DNA of 64,000 nt, taken from contig NZ_AP027149.1 of the NCBI RefSeq assembly GCF_027925445.1, positions 3,980,501-4,044,500 on the forward strand, in the 5' to 3' direction. Every line of letters begins with the position of its first letter. Position 1 is the first letter of the stretch. The notes beneath the pieces are model-generated. The model had not been told where the DNA came from. It did not search any database and saw nothing but the letters and a program-made list of their open reading frames with translations. This stretch comes from Methylocystis bryophila (GTDB lineage: Bacteria; Pseudomonadota; Alphaproteobacteria; Rhizobiales; Beijerinckiaceae). Positions 53,311 to 61,902 of this stretch are shown piece by piece. Both the position numbers and the translations under genes were made by a program.

Positions 53311-53765
53311 ACCTCGCGGCGTTGACGGCACAAGCAAAGCAGGCGGAGCGCTTCCTGAAGGCGTTGGCGAACGCGCACCGCCTGATGATCCTGTGCGAAT
53401 TGCACAAGGGCGACAGCGCCGTCACGCCTCTCCAGCAAAAACTTAACCTCAGTCAATCTTCTCTGTCGCAGCATCTTGCACGCCTACGCCTTGACAGCCT
53501 GGTCAAGACGCGGCGTCAGTCTCAGACAATCCATTATCGGTTGGCCAGCGACGAGGTGGCGCGCGCCATAGAGCTGATTTACGAGATGTTTTGCGGCGAC
53601 GCCCCTCCGAAGTCGGCGCCCCCGAAAATCAACGACAAAGGCGGTCGCAAGAGTTCGGACGAGAAAGACCAAGCGACAACCAGGCTCATTTCGGCTTCGG
53701 CCAGTACCCTTGCGGCGCGCCGGGCGGACCGACCTGGGTCGTCTCGACCGGGCCGACGCCAATAA
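53166..53765 (+). CDS. ArsR-family winged-helix regulator
   Basis: The frame is 199 residues, but the conserved part starts near residue 50 (LTAQAKQAERFLKALANAHRLMILCELHKGD). It contains the helix-turn-helix NLSQSSLSQHLARLRLDSLVKTRRQSQTIHYRL and ends AIELIYEMFC. It resembles the BigR/SqrR/NolR branch. The first ATG at 53166 overlaps the Rrf2 remnant, and a TTG near 53322 is a more credible start. The last 55 residues (low complexity) overlap the cupin gene and may result from a lost stop codon. Cysteines near 64 (MILCEL) and 147 (EMFC) might sense redox or sulfur species. Confidence 0.75.
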   Translation: MRRSKNDDGRATRSVRSSRSLLTGTDASEGRSGRRQAESRKESPHHGLNLAALTAQAKQAERFLKALANAHRLMILCELHKGDSAVTPLQQKLNLSQSSLSQHLARLRLDSLVKTRRQSQTIHYRLASDEVARAIELIYEMFCGDAPPKSAPPKINDKGGRKSSDEKDQATTRLISASASTLAARRADRPGSSRPGRRQ

Positions 53766-54183
53766 TCTGAACGATCACTTCCTCATCGCCGGCGCCGTCC
53801 CAATGCACGCCGCCCGCTGGATGAAGCATGTAAGCTCCCGCTTTCAACGGCACCGCCGTTTTGAAGTCGAGCTCGGATCCGGTGCCCGTCCACCACACGC
53901 CCTTGATGACCGTCGCATGGCGATCCTGTGAATGATAATGCGGGGCCGAATGGGCGCCCGGCGGGAATTTGTTGCGCACGACGTAAAGCCCGGGCTTTGA
54001 CGGGTCGCCGAACAAAACCGTCGATTCCGGTCCTACTCCCAGCGGGCTCTTGTAATGAAGCTCCTCGGGATCGAGCCGGATAAACCCCTGAGCATCCTGG
54101 GCTGCATGCGCCGTTAGGGCGAGATGGAGGGCGCACAAACCCGCTGCGCCCGAAAAGATCAATGCTCTTGCTTTGGTCTTCAT
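53686..54183 (-). CDS. Exported cupin-domain protein
   Basis: A 165-residue protein with a signal peptide (ALIFSGAAGLCALHLALTAHAAQ) and one cupin barrel. Cupin motif 1 reads KFPPGAHSAPHYHSQDRHATVIKG and motif 2 reads MLHPAGGVHWDGAGDEEV. The His residues of motif 1 (H-x-H) and H in motif 2 suggest metal binding. It lies in the periplasm. It is divergent from the DUF1549/1553 gene across a 300-base region with a palindrome. Activity is unknown. Confidence 0.85.
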   Translation of the reverse strand: MKTKARALIFSGAAGLCALHLALTAHAAQDAQGFIRLDPEELHYKSPLGVGPESTVLFGDPSKPGLYVVRNKFPPGAHSAPHYHSQDRHATVIKGVWWTGTGSELDFKTAVPLKAGAYMLHPAGGVHWDGAGDEEVIVQIIGVGPVETTQVGPPGAPQGYWPKPK

Positions 54184-54252
54184 GCTCTCTTCCTTTTCCC
54201 CGCGATCTCGTGCGCCGACCGCGCGCTCCTAAAAATGCATCCCCCCTTTATC

Positions 54253-54267
54253 ATACTTTTTTAGTAT
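54253..54267. promoter_or_regulatory. AT-rich palindrome in the divergent promoter region
   Basis: ATACT-TTTTT-AGTAT lies 70 bases before the cupin gene and 215 bases before the DUF1549/1553 gene. It may bind the nearby ArsR-type regulator, but its sequence is not identical to the palindrome at 52182. Confidence 0.4.
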
Positions 54268-54480
54268 ATAACAATCCTCTGACGCTGCGCGCGGAGCACT
54301 CCTCAAGCCCGCGTCCGGCCCCGCGCCAGCCGACTTTGGCTGCAGTTTGTCTGGCCGCAGGATTCTCTACAATCCCGATAGACATATTGCCTACGTGTCG
54401 TTAATATGACTCAAACAGTAGGAATATCCGCACAGCCGCGAGCGAAGCTCTGCGCTCGAACGCCAACAGGGGCCTTGGAA

Positions 54481-56844
54481 ATGAGAAAGACGATCGGTTT
54501 TGGGTTAGCGACGCTCCTGACCACGGCTTCAATCGCAGCCCTTGCGGCGGGCGATGAGAAACTGGCCTCTCCGCCTGCGGCCTCCGTCGTCGAAGCGGCG
54601 CCGCAAGCGGACGCTGCCCCTAAGCCCGCCTCCAAGCCCTTATGGTCCTGGCAGCCGGTTCAGGAGCAATTCCTGCCGGTCGTCGCCAAGAAGGAGTGGG
54701 TGCGCAAGCCTCTCGACGCCTTCGTGCTCAGCAAGATCGAGACGAAAGGCCTCGCGCCCTCCCCCGAGGCGGATCGCGCGACCTTCATCCGACGCGCGAC
54801 GCTCGACGTCTGGGGTGTCATCCCATCGCCCGAGGAGGTCTCGGCCTTTGTGGCCGACGCGTCTCCGGACGCCTATGAGAAGCTCGTGGATCGCCTGCTC
54901 GCGTCGTCCCGTTATGGCGAGCGGCAGGCGCGCCTTTGGCTCGACCTCGCCCGCTACGCCGACAGCTCGGGGTTTCAAAACGATAGCACTCGGCCCAATT
55001 TATTCCGCTATCGCGATTATGTGATCAACGCCTTCAATGAGGATAAGCCTTATTCGCGCTTCATTCAGGAGCAGATCGCAGGCGATGAAATCGCGCCCAA
55101 TGATCAAAAGGTGCTCGTCGCGACAGGTTTCCTCGCCGGATACCCCGACAATTCCAATTCCCGCGATCTTGTTCAACGCAAATATCAAATCACAACCGAT
55201 ATGGTCGACACGGTCGGCCAGGCCGTCCTCGGCACAACGGTGGGCTGCGCCCGTTGCCACAACCACAAGACCGACAAGTTCTCGCAGAAGGACTACTATT
55301 CGCTGCAGGCCTTCTTCGCCAACACCGCCTTCGACGAGAAGGCGCCCGCCGTAAAGGGCGAGCAGGAAGAGCAGTATCTGAAGGCGCAGGCGATCTACGA
55401 CGAAGCCACGAAGGACATACGCGACAAGCAGAAGGCGATCATCGACTCGGTCCGCGACGCGGCGCTGAAATATCACAAGGAGCGCTACCTCACAGACAGC
55501 CGCGACTCGATCTTCAAGCCCAAAGACCAGTGGAGCGCGCTCGACCGCTGGGTCAATCACCGACTCGAGGTCGTGACTGACGACGTCTCGCTCTCGGCTT
55601 TTCTCCGTTACGCGGCCGAGGACAAAGAGGCGCCGGAGCACCGCGACGAAATCGTCAAGAAGTGGGAAGAGTATCAGAAGCTCACCCAGGAGCTGAAAAA
55701 ATTCACGAATAAAAAGCCGGCTCGCGGCTCCGACACTTTCACGACGGCGACAGAGCTTGGACACTCCGACTCGCCGCGGACCTTCGTCTTCTTCGGGGGC
55801 AATCACGAGCGCCCGCTCGATGAGGTGCAGCCCGCCTTCCCCGAAGCGATCACCAGCGAAAAACCCGACATCAAGCCGCTCGAAGGCTCATCGGGACGCC
55901 GCACGGCGCTCGCCAACTGGCTCGTCAGCCCGAGCAATCCGCTGACCGCCCGGGTGTTCGCCAACCGCATCTGGAATCAATATTTCGGCAAAGGCATCGT
56001 CGCCACGGTCAGCGATTTCGGCAAGGCGGGAGACAAGCCGACAAATCAGGAGCTCCTAGACTACCTGGCCTACGACTTCGTGAAATCGGGCTGGGACGTG
56101 AAGGGGCTGCACCGCCAGATCCTGCTCTCCTCCACCTATCGCCAATCCTCGAACTTCCGCGAAGAAGTGGCGAAGGCCGATCCCGACAATAAGCTCCTCG
56201 CCGTCTTCCCGCGCAAGCGGCTCGAGGCGGAAGAAATCCGCGACTCGATCCTCGTCGCTTCCGGCAAGCTCAATGAGCAGGTGGGCGGCCCGAGCGTCTT
56301 CCCGCCAATCCCGGCAAATCTCACCGGCGGCGGGAATTTCAACGCGGATCCGTCGTGGACCACCTCGAAGGACCCCAAGGACTACACGCGCCGCAGCCTC
56401 TACATCTTCACGCGGCGCAGCCTGCCCTATCCGCTGCTCGAAACCTTCGACATGGCGAACGCGCAGCAGATTCACAGCAAGCGCGATGTGACGACGACTC
56501 CGCTGCAGGCCCTGACGCTCGTCAACAGCGACATCGTCTTCGGCTGGTCGCAGGCGCTCGCCGGCCGCATCATCAACGAGGTGGGTTGGAACGAGGATGC
56601 GCAGCTCGAGCGGCTCTATCAGATCCTCTTCGCGCGCCAACCCAAGGAAGAAGAGAAGGAAGCGCTCAAGATCTTCCTCTCGCAACACCAGAAAACACTC
56701 GTCGAAAAAGCCGACGACGGCAAGCTCGCGCTCGCTGTTCCGGTCGGGGTCAAGGTGAAGCCGGATGATCCCTTGAAGGCCTCAGCCTTCGTCGATCTCG
56801 TGCACACTGTCTTGAACTCCAACGAGTTCGTCTACCGCTTCTGA
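54481..56844 (+). CDS. DUF1549/DUF1553 protein with one heme c motif (planctomycete-type PSCyt2/PSD1)
   Basis: A 787-residue exported protein. After a signal peptide (TIGFGLATLLTTASIAALAAG) comes the PSCyt2/DUF1549 domain: KPLDAFVLSKIETKGLAPSPEADRATFIRRATLDVWGVIPSPEEV, RLWLDLARYADSSG, and a heme-binding CARCH at 256-260 (TVGCARCHNHKTDKFSQ). The PSD1/DUF1553 domain follows (LANWLVSPSNPLTARVFANRIWNQYFGKGIVATVSDFG, DLLxYLAYDFVKSGW-type core, FPRKRLEAEEIRDSIL, TTPLQALTLVNSD). Planctomycetes hold many copies; they are rare in Proteobacteria. The next gene is its usual partner DUF1501. I take the ATG at 54481 because of the signal peptide. Function unknown. Confidence 0.9.
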   Translation: MRKTIGFGLATLLTTASIAALAAGDEKLASPPAASVVEAAPQADAAPKPASKPLWSWQPVQEQFLPVVAKKEWVRKPLDAFVLSKIETKGLAPSPEADRATFIRRATLDVWGVIPSPEEVSAFVADASPDAYEKLVDRLLASSRYGERQARLWLDLARYADSSGFQNDSTRPNLFRYRDYVINAFNEDKPYSRFIQEQIAGDEIAPNDQKVLVATGFLAGYPDNSNSRDLVQRKYQITTDMVDTVGQAVLGTTVGCARCHNHKTDKFSQKDYYSLQAFFANTAFDEKAPAVKGEQEEQYLKAQAIYDEATKDIRDKQKAIIDSVRDAALKYHKERYLTDSRDSIFKPKDQWSALDRWVNHRLEVVTDDVSLSAFLRYAAEDKEAPEHRDEIVKKWEEYQKLTQELKKFTNKKPARGSDTFTTATELGHSDSPRTFVFFGGNHERPLDEVQPAFPEAITSEKPDIKPLEGSSGRRTALANWLVSPSNPLTARVFANRIWNQYFGKGIVATVSDFGKAGDKPTNQELLDYLAYDFVKSGWDVKGLHRQILLSSTYRQSSNFREEVAKADPDNKLLAVFPRKRLEAEEIRDSILVASGKLNEQVGGPSVFPPIPANLTGGGNFNADPSWTTSKDPKDYTRRSLYIFTRRSLPYPLLETFDMANAQQIHSKRDVTTTPLQALTLVNSDIVFGWSQALAGRIINEVGWNEDAQLERLYQILFARQPKEEEKEALKIFLSQHQKTLVEKADDGKLALAVPVGVKVKPDDPLKASAFVDLVHTVLNSNEFVYRF

Positions 56845-56878
56845 ACTGACACGCCAACGATCCCAAAGGAATATAGCC

Positions 56879-58333
56879 ATGCTGATCAAAACGTCGCGAC
56901 GCGAATGGCTGCGGGGCGCAGCCTATGGTGTGAGTGGATACGCCGTGAGCGGGCTCATGCCCGGCGGCGGCTGGTTCGGCGCGCCGATGGCCAACGCCGC
57001 GGACTTCGTCGATCCGCTGGCGCCGAAGCCTCCCCATTTCGCGCCCAAGGTGAAATCCGTCATCTGGTTGCATATTGACGGCGCGCCGAGCAGCCTTGAT
57101 CTCTATGATTACAAGCCGGAGCTCGTCCGTCTTGCGGGCCAGGAGGTCCCCGAGTCGTTCCTAAAGGGCATCAAGACCAGCACGCAGGGCGGCGTCGGCA
57201 AGCTCTTCGCCTCGAAGCGCACATGGAAGCAGTACGGCCAAAGCGGCGCCTGGTTCTCCGACTGGCTGCCCAATATCGCTGAGCACGCCGACAAGCTCAC
57301 CTTCATTAAATCGAGCGTAACGGTCGGCGCCACCCACGACATCTCGATCCTGAAGCTCAACACCGGCGACGTCAGCCCGGGCCGGCCTTCGCTCGGCGCC
57401 TGGGTCGTTTATGCGCTCGGCTCCGCCAATCCAGACCTGCCGCCCTATGTCGTGCTCTACGGCGGCCAGCGCGAGCCGCGCGCCGGTTCAGTCAACTGGA
57501 GTTCCGGTTTCCTGCCTGCAGTTTATCAGGGCACGGCCTTCCGGCCGACTGCAGAGCCGATCCTCTATCAGGCGCCGCCGGAGCTCATTGCCGCTAAGCA
57601 GCAGCGCGACAGTCTCGACCTCTTGAAGAAACTCAACGACATCGGCGCAGCGGCGCATCCCGAGGACAGCGAGCTCGCCGCGCGCACGCGCTCCTATGAT
57701 CTCGCCTATCGCATGGAGTCGACGGCCCCCGAGGCGGTCGATCTCTCCAAGGAAAGCGACGCCACCAAGGCGCTCTACGGCCTCAACGACGACGCCTCGA
57801 AAGAGATGGGAACGGTGCTGTTGCGCGCACGCCGTCTCGTCGAGCGCAATGTGCGATTCGTCCATGTCGTGACGGGTCCGATCAATATTCTGGGCCAAGG
57901 GGACGACGCGAGCTGGGACGCGCACCGCGCTCTCGAGAAGAACCACGAAGCCCACACCAAGGCGATCGACAAGCCCGTTGCGGGATTGCTCGCGGATCTC
58001 GCGCAGCGCGGCCTGCTCGACCAAACGCTCGTCGTTTGGACCTCTGAGTTCGGCCGCACGCCCTACGGTCAAAGCGGCGATGGACGCGATCACAACCCCT
58101 GGGGCTACACGCAGTGGCTCGCGGGCGGCGGCCTGAAACACGGCCTGACCTATGGCTCGACCGACGAGATCGGCTTGAAGACGGCGGAGAACCCCGTGGA
58201 CACCTATGACGTCCACGCCACTGTTCTGCAGCTCCTCGGCCTTGATCATCTCAAGACGATTTACTTGCGGGCGGGCCGCTCGGAGCGCCCCACCGTGGTC
58301 TACGGCAAGGTGGTCAAGGATATTCTGGCGTAG
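56879..58333 (+). CDS. Tat-exported DUF1501 family protein
   Basis: A 484-residue protein with a twin-arginine leader (TSRREWLRGAAYG). DUF1501 is a sulfatase/alkaline-phosphatase-superfamily relative of unknown function. Visible features: KVKSVIWLHIDGAPSSLDLYDYKPE, TFIKSSVTVGATHDISILKLNTG, and near the C-terminus LVVWTSEFGRTPYGQSGDGRDHNPWGYTQWLAGGG. Asp, His and Glu residues in these places suggest a metal site. AAGGAA lies eight bases upstream of the ATG. It follows the DUF1549/1553 gene by 34 bases, reproducing the planctomycete gene pair. Confidence 0.9.
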   Translation: MLIKTSRREWLRGAAYGVSGYAVSGLMPGGGWFGAPMANAADFVDPLAPKPPHFAPKVKSVIWLHIDGAPSSLDLYDYKPELVRLAGQEVPESFLKGIKTSTQGGVGKLFASKRTWKQYGQSGAWFSDWLPNIAEHADKLTFIKSSVTVGATHDISILKLNTGDVSPGRPSLGAWVVYALGSANPDLPPYVVLYGGQREPRAGSVNWSSGFLPAVYQGTAFRPTAEPILYQAPPELIAAKQQRDSLDLLKKLNDIGAAAHPEDSELAARTRSYDLAYRMESTAPEAVDLSKESDATKALYGLNDDASKEMGTVLLRARRLVERNVRFVHVVTGPINILGQGDDASWDAHRALEKNHEAHTKAIDKPVAGLLADLAQRGLLDQTLVVWTSEFGRTPYGQSGDGRDHNPWGYTQWLAGGGLKHGLTYGSTDEIGLKTAENPVDTYDVHATVLQLLGLDHLKTIYLRAGRSERPTVVYGKVVKDILA

Positions 58334-58347
58334 CTCGCAGGAAAGCG

Positions 58348-58683
58348 ATGCCCACCAGATTGTGGCTCTCGGCTGCGACGATCGCGTTGGCGATCGTCGC
58401 TCTGCCTGGCGGAGCAGTCGCGGCGAAGTCGATGGCGATCGAGAAATTCGCTTTCGACCCGCCGACGCTCACAGCGTCGATCGGAGAGCGCGTGAGCTTC
58501 GTCAATCGCGACGAGCTTCCGCATTCGGTCGTCGGCATCCGCGACGGAACTGAGATTTTTCGCTCGAACGAACAGATGGATCAGGACGAAGCCTACTCCA
58601 TCGTCATGGATCGAGCGGGCGAGATCGTCATTCGTTGCGGCCTCCATGGGTCGATGAGCGCAAGGATCGTCGTGAAGCCATAA
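58348..58683 (+). CDS. Periplasmic cupredoxin (type-1 copper protein)
   Basis: A 111-residue protein with a signal peptide (LWLSAATIALAIVALPGGAVA). The type-1 copper ligands are readable: His59 (ELPHSVVG), Cys97, His100 and Met103 (IRCGLHGSM). It is an amicyanin/pseudoazurin-like electron carrier. It starts 15 bases after the DUF1501 stop with AGGA upstream, so it is in the same transcript and probably shuttles electrons to or from its neighbours. Confidence 0.9.
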   Translation: MPTRLWLSAATIALAIVALPGGAVAAKSMAIEKFAFDPPTLTASIGERVSFVNRDELPHSVVGIRDGTEIFRSNEQMDQDEAYSIVMDRAGEIVIRCGLHGSMSARIVVKP

Positions 58684-58718
58684 GCGCTCCGCGCTTAAGA
58701 CATGGGTTGGTTGAAGGA

Positions 58719-59123
58719 ATGCAAAGGCGCAAAATGGCATGGGCTTTCGGCATGAGTCTCCTCGCCAGCGCGGCGACCGCTACGCCGCTCTCCGACTATC
58801 GAGACTATGACGACGATCTGATGCGCGATCTCGAACGCACAGTGAAATTTTTCGAGCCCGACATCACGGCGCAAAACGCCGACGCCGCGCTGGAGGACGC
58901 CGAGGTGCTCGCCGGCGGCTTCCGATACACGGAAGACTATTTCCGCAGGAAGCCCGGAACCGAAGACGCAGTTGAAATCTCGCGCAAGGGAGGCAAGCTC
59001 ATTGCCGAGGCGCGCGCCTCGATCGGCAAGGCCGATTTCGAGGCCGCTGCGGCGACCGCACGGGAAGCAACCACCGTCTGCAAATCTTGTCACGACATCT
59101 ACAAGCCGCGCCTCGCGCGCTAA
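58719..59123 (+). CDS. Cytochrome c'-like protein (single CXXCH)
   Basis: A 134-residue exported protein with a signal peptide (MAWAFGMSLLASAATA). One heme-binding motif CKSCH at 121-125, near the C-terminus, is followed by DIYKP. This matches class II (c'/c556) four-helix cytochromes. It starts 36 bases after the cupredoxin; the ATG at 58731 would also be possible. Confidence 0.82.
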   Translation: MQRRKMAWAFGMSLLASAATATPLSDYRDYDDDLMRDLERTVKFFEPDITAQNADAALEDAEVLAGGFRYTEDYFRRKPGTEDAVEISRKGGKLIAEARASIGKADFEAAAATAREATTVCKSCHDIYKPRLAR

Positions 59124-59156
59124 CCGGCTTCCTTGTCGCCGAAGGAGACAGCAAAA

Positions 59157-60047
59157 ATGAGCCGCAAAACCATCGCGGATTTTCCACCTGACGTGCTGAA
59201 GCTCTTCGATCTTTTCGTGCATGGATACATCGATCGGCGCGGCTTTTTCGAGGGTGCGAAGAACCTCGCCATCGGCGCAGCTGGCAGCGCGGCTTTTCTC
59301 GAGGCGCTTTCGCCTCGCTTCGCCGAGGCTCAGCAGGTCAAGCCCGACGATCCGCGCATCAAGGGCAAGACGCTGGAGACCGCGTCTCCCGACGGTTACG
59401 GGACTGTCAAAGGCTATTTCGTTCAGCCGGCGAATGCGTCCGGCAAGCTGCCGACGATCCTCGTCATCCACGAGAACCGTGGGCTCAATCCGCACATCGA
59501 GGACATCGCACGGCGCCTCGCGCTCGACAATTTCATCGTGTTCGCGCCGGACGCTCTCGCGCCGCTGGGCGGCTATCCCGGCGATGAGGACAAGGCGCGC
59601 GAGCTCTTCTCCAAGCTCGACCAGCAGAAGACGCGCAACGATTTTCTCACGGCCTTCAATGTGCTGAAGACTTGCCCGATCGGCAACGGCAAGGTCGGCG
59701 CCGTGGGTTTCTGCTATGGCGGCGGCGTCGTGAATTTCCTTGCGACGAAGCGCCCCGATCTCGCCGCGGGCGTTCCCTTCTATGGCGCCGCGCCGCCAGC
59801 AGAGGAGGTCGCTAACATCAAGGCGCCGCTGCTCCTGCAATTCGCCGGCGCGGACGATCGCGTCAACGCCGGTTGGCCCGCCTATGAAGCAGCGCTCAAG
59901 GCCGCCAAGATCGACTACGAAGCCTTCGTTTATCCGGGCGTGCAGCACGGTTTCAACAACGATACGACGCCTCGATACGACGAAAACGCCGCAAAGCTCG
60001 CGTGGGGCCGCACCGTCGATTTCTTCAACAGGCATTTGCGCGGCTGA
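59157..60047 (+). CDS. Dienelactone hydrolase family protein
   Basis: A 296-residue alpha/beta hydrolase. An N-terminal extension of about 60 residues (RRGFFEGAKNLAIGAAGSAAFLEALSPRFAEAQQ) has an RR followed by a hydrophobic stretch, so Tat export is likely. The catalytic triad is Cys in GAVGFCYGGG, Asp in GADDRVNAGW and His in GVQHGFNND, as in dienelactone hydrolases. AAGGAG lies nine bases before the ATG at 59157. A carboxymethylenebutenolidase activity is only nominal; the role in this cluster is unknown. Confidence 0.88.
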   Translation: MSRKTIADFPPDVLKLFDLFVHGYIDRRGFFEGAKNLAIGAAGSAAFLEALSPRFAEAQQVKPDDPRIKGKTLETASPDGYGTVKGYFVQPANASGKLPTILVIHENRGLNPHIEDIARRLALDNFIVFAPDALAPLGGYPGDEDKARELFSKLDQQKTRNDFLTAFNVLKTCPIGNGKVGAVGFCYGGGVVNFLATKRPDLAAGVPFYGAAPPAEEVANIKAPLLLQFAGADDRVNAGWPAYEAALKAAKIDYEAFVYPGVQHGFNNDTTPRYDENAAKLAWGRTVDFFNRHLRG

Positions 60048-60082
60048 GCATGCGCAACAACGTCTCACCGGAGTCACCGCTC

Positions 60083-60625
60083 ATGAGAACCGCTTCGATC
60101 CTTCTCGCCGCTTTCCTTGCTGCGTCGGCTTCGTCGACGCTCGCACAGCAGGCGAGCGCTCCCTCCGCCGGCGCCGCCCCTGCCCCCGCCGTCACGCCGG
60201 CAAATGATCCTGCCTACACCTATAAAACGCTCCGGCTCAATCGCGCCGCCTTCGACGCCTTGAACGCACGGCCCGAGCAACTGCTGGTCATTGATCTGCG
60301 TCGCCCCGACGAGCTCACCAAGAATGGCGGCTTTCCCGTCTATTTCAGCCTGCAGCCCTCCGACGTGCAGAGGAGCCTATCGCTGATTCCGCGCGACCGC
60401 TTGATCGTCACCGTCTCCAATCGCGCGCATCGCGCCGGCGCGGTCGGCGACATTCTCACCGGCTTGGGCTTCCATGTCGTCGGCGCCATCGGCGTGCTCG
60501 ACTATCAGGACGAAGGCGGCGTGCTCACCAAGCTGCAGCCGCCCCCGCCGAGGGTCGCCGCAAATGCGGAAGGCGCGCAGACGCCCCAAGCCGCAGCGCC
60601 TGCCGCTTCGCCGACCAAACCCTGA
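60083..60625 (+). CDS. Exported rhodanese-like protein lacking the catalytic cysteine
   Basis: A 180-residue protein with a signal peptide (TASILLAAFLAASASSTLAQQ). The body is a rhodanese domain: LLVIDLRRPDELTKNGGFPVYFSLQ and RLIVTVSNRAHRAGAVGDILTGLGFHVVGAIGVLDY. The active loop, usually YCxxGxRA, reads VSNRAHRA, so the sulfur-carrying Cys is replaced by Ser. It is probably a binding or structural module instead of a sulfurtransferase. A Pro/Ala tail follows. Confidence 0.75.
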   Translation: MRTASILLAAFLAASASSTLAQQASAPSAGAAPAPAVTPANDPAYTYKTLRLNRAAFDALNARPEQLLVIDLRRPDELTKNGGFPVYFSLQPSDVQRSLSLIPRDRLIVTVSNRAHRAGAVGDILTGLGFHVVGAIGVLDYQDEGGVLTKLQPPPPRVAANAEGAQTPQAAAPAASPTKP

Positions 60626-60658
60626 TCTCTTTTCCCCGCACTTTGAGGAGCGCACGCC

Positions 60659-61219
60659 ATGCGCAGAATAATATGGAGCGGAGCAGTGCTCGCCGCGATG
60701 CTCTGCCTATCAACGAATGGCGCGCTGGCGACGCTAAAGATTGGCGACGCTGCGCCCAATTTCTCCCTTCCGGCCGCGCTCGGGGGGAAGGAATTCGATT
60801 TCTCTTTGGCCAAACAGCTCGAGAAAGGACCCGTCGTCCTTTACTTCTATCCGAAATCCTTCACGCGCGGCTGCACGATCGAGGCGCATGAATTCGCCGA
60901 CCATCAGGATGATTTCCAGGCGGCGGGCGCGGCCGTTCTCGGCGTTTCGAGCGACCCGATCGAGGTCCAGAAGGAGTTTTCCTCGAAGGAGTGCCGAGAC
61001 AAATTCCCTGTCGGCGCCGACCCCTCGCTCTCGACAATCAAGGCTTATGACGCGCGCCGCGACAAGCCAAGCCCCAGCGGCGGCGAGGTCGCCGATCGCA
61101 TTTCTTATGTCATCGCCGACGGCAAGATCGTTTTCGCTCTCGTCGACGCCAATCCCGTCAATCATGTTCAAAGCGCGCTCGCCTTCGTCCAAAAATGGAA
61201 GACTGAGCACTCGCATTGA
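60659..61219 (+). CDS. Exported peroxiredoxin
   Basis: A 186-residue peroxiredoxin with a signal peptide (WSGAVLAAMLCLSTNGALA). The peroxidatic Cys72 lies in YFYPKSFTRGCTIEAHEF; a second cysteine (Cys112, SSKECRDKF) could be resolving. It reduces hydroperoxides in the periplasm, probably with a cytochrome or thiol donor. GAGGAG lies eight bases before the ATG. It begins 33 bases after the rhodanese-like gene. Confidence 0.9.
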   Translation: MRRIIWSGAVLAAMLCLSTNGALATLKIGDAAPNFSLPAALGGKEFDFSLAKQLEKGPVVLYFYPKSFTRGCTIEAHEFADHQDDFQAAGAAVLGVSSDPIEVQKEFSSKECRDKFPVGADPSLSTIKAYDARRDKPSPSGGEVADRISYVIADGKIVFALVDANPVNHVQSALAFVQKWKTEHSH

Positions 61220-61270
61220 CCTGACGCCTTTGGCGCGGCGCGCCAAATCTCTCACATGGAGCAAGGAAGA

Positions 61271-61798
61271 ATGAAGGGTAACTCTCGTATTCAACGCCGC
61301 GTTCGCCGTATCGGCGCGGTCACAGTCTTCAGCCTGCTTCCGCTCGCGAGCGCCTGGACGCAAAATGCGCCTCCCGCCGCCGATAAGGCGCCGGCCGCGC
61401 CGCCCTCGCCTACGCGCATCGCGGTGGAAAACCGGCGCGCCGCCTATCAGCTCATCGGCAATTCCTTCCGCTATTTTGGCGCCATCGCGAAGGGCGCTGC
61501 TGCGTACGACGAAGCGGAGGCGACGAAGCGCGCCGCCCGAATCGCTTTGTTGGCAAAGGTGCCCGCCGAGAGTTTTCCCGAAGGATCCAATGTCGGAGAG
61601 CCGGAGAGCAAGGCGAAGGCGGAGATTTGGAGCGATCGCGCCGATTTCGACAAGAAGCTGAAGACCTTTGAAGCCGACGCCGCCAATCTCGCCGAAGTCA
61701 ACGCCAGGGAGAAAGGCGCCACCGACGCCTGGAAGGCCGCCGTCGCCTCGCTGGCTCAGGACTGCAAGGGCTGCCACGATCTTTACAAGCTTAAATAG
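61271..61798 (+). CDS. Cytochrome c' / c556 family protein
   Basis: A 175-residue protein with a signal peptide (IGAVTVFSLLPLASAWTQ) and a cytochrome-c' four-helix body. NSFRYFGAIAKGAAAYDEAEA and SFPEGSNVGEPESKAKAEIWSDRADFDKKLKTFE match class II cytochromes, and the heme motif CKGCH (165-169) is near the C-terminus. An ATG five codons upstream is an alternative start. A hairpin follows 27 bases after the stop. Confidence 0.9.
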   Translation: MKGNSRIQRRVRRIGAVTVFSLLPLASAWTQNAPPAADKAPAAPPSPTRIAVENRRAAYQLIGNSFRYFGAIAKGAAAYDEAEATKRAARIALLAKVPAESFPEGSNVGEPESKAKAEIWSDRADFDKKLKTFEADAANLAEVNAREKGATDAWKAAVASLAQDCKGCHDLYKLK

Positions 61799-61824
61799 AG
61801 ACGCGTCTCCCCGTGACGCGCCGT

Positions 61825-61874
61825 GGCGGAGCGTCCCGTTCACTCTGCATCGTGAAATGCGACGCTCCGCCTTT
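61825..61874 (+). terminator. Long hairpin between cytochrome c' and cytochrome b561
   Basis: GGCGGAGCGTC (61825-61835) pairs perfectly with GACGCTCCGCC (61861-61871), with an inner TTCAC/GTGAA stem and TTTG after. It may be an attenuating terminator or an mRNA stabilising element. Confidence 0.6.
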
Positions 61875-61902
61875 GAGATCTCAACCTGAATGAGGAAAGC
61901 CC

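Noticed and set aside
58695..60077. 460-codon minus-strand open frame
   Set aside because: It is antisense to the cytochrome c' and dienelactone hydrolase genes, which have clear motifs and ribosome-binding sites.
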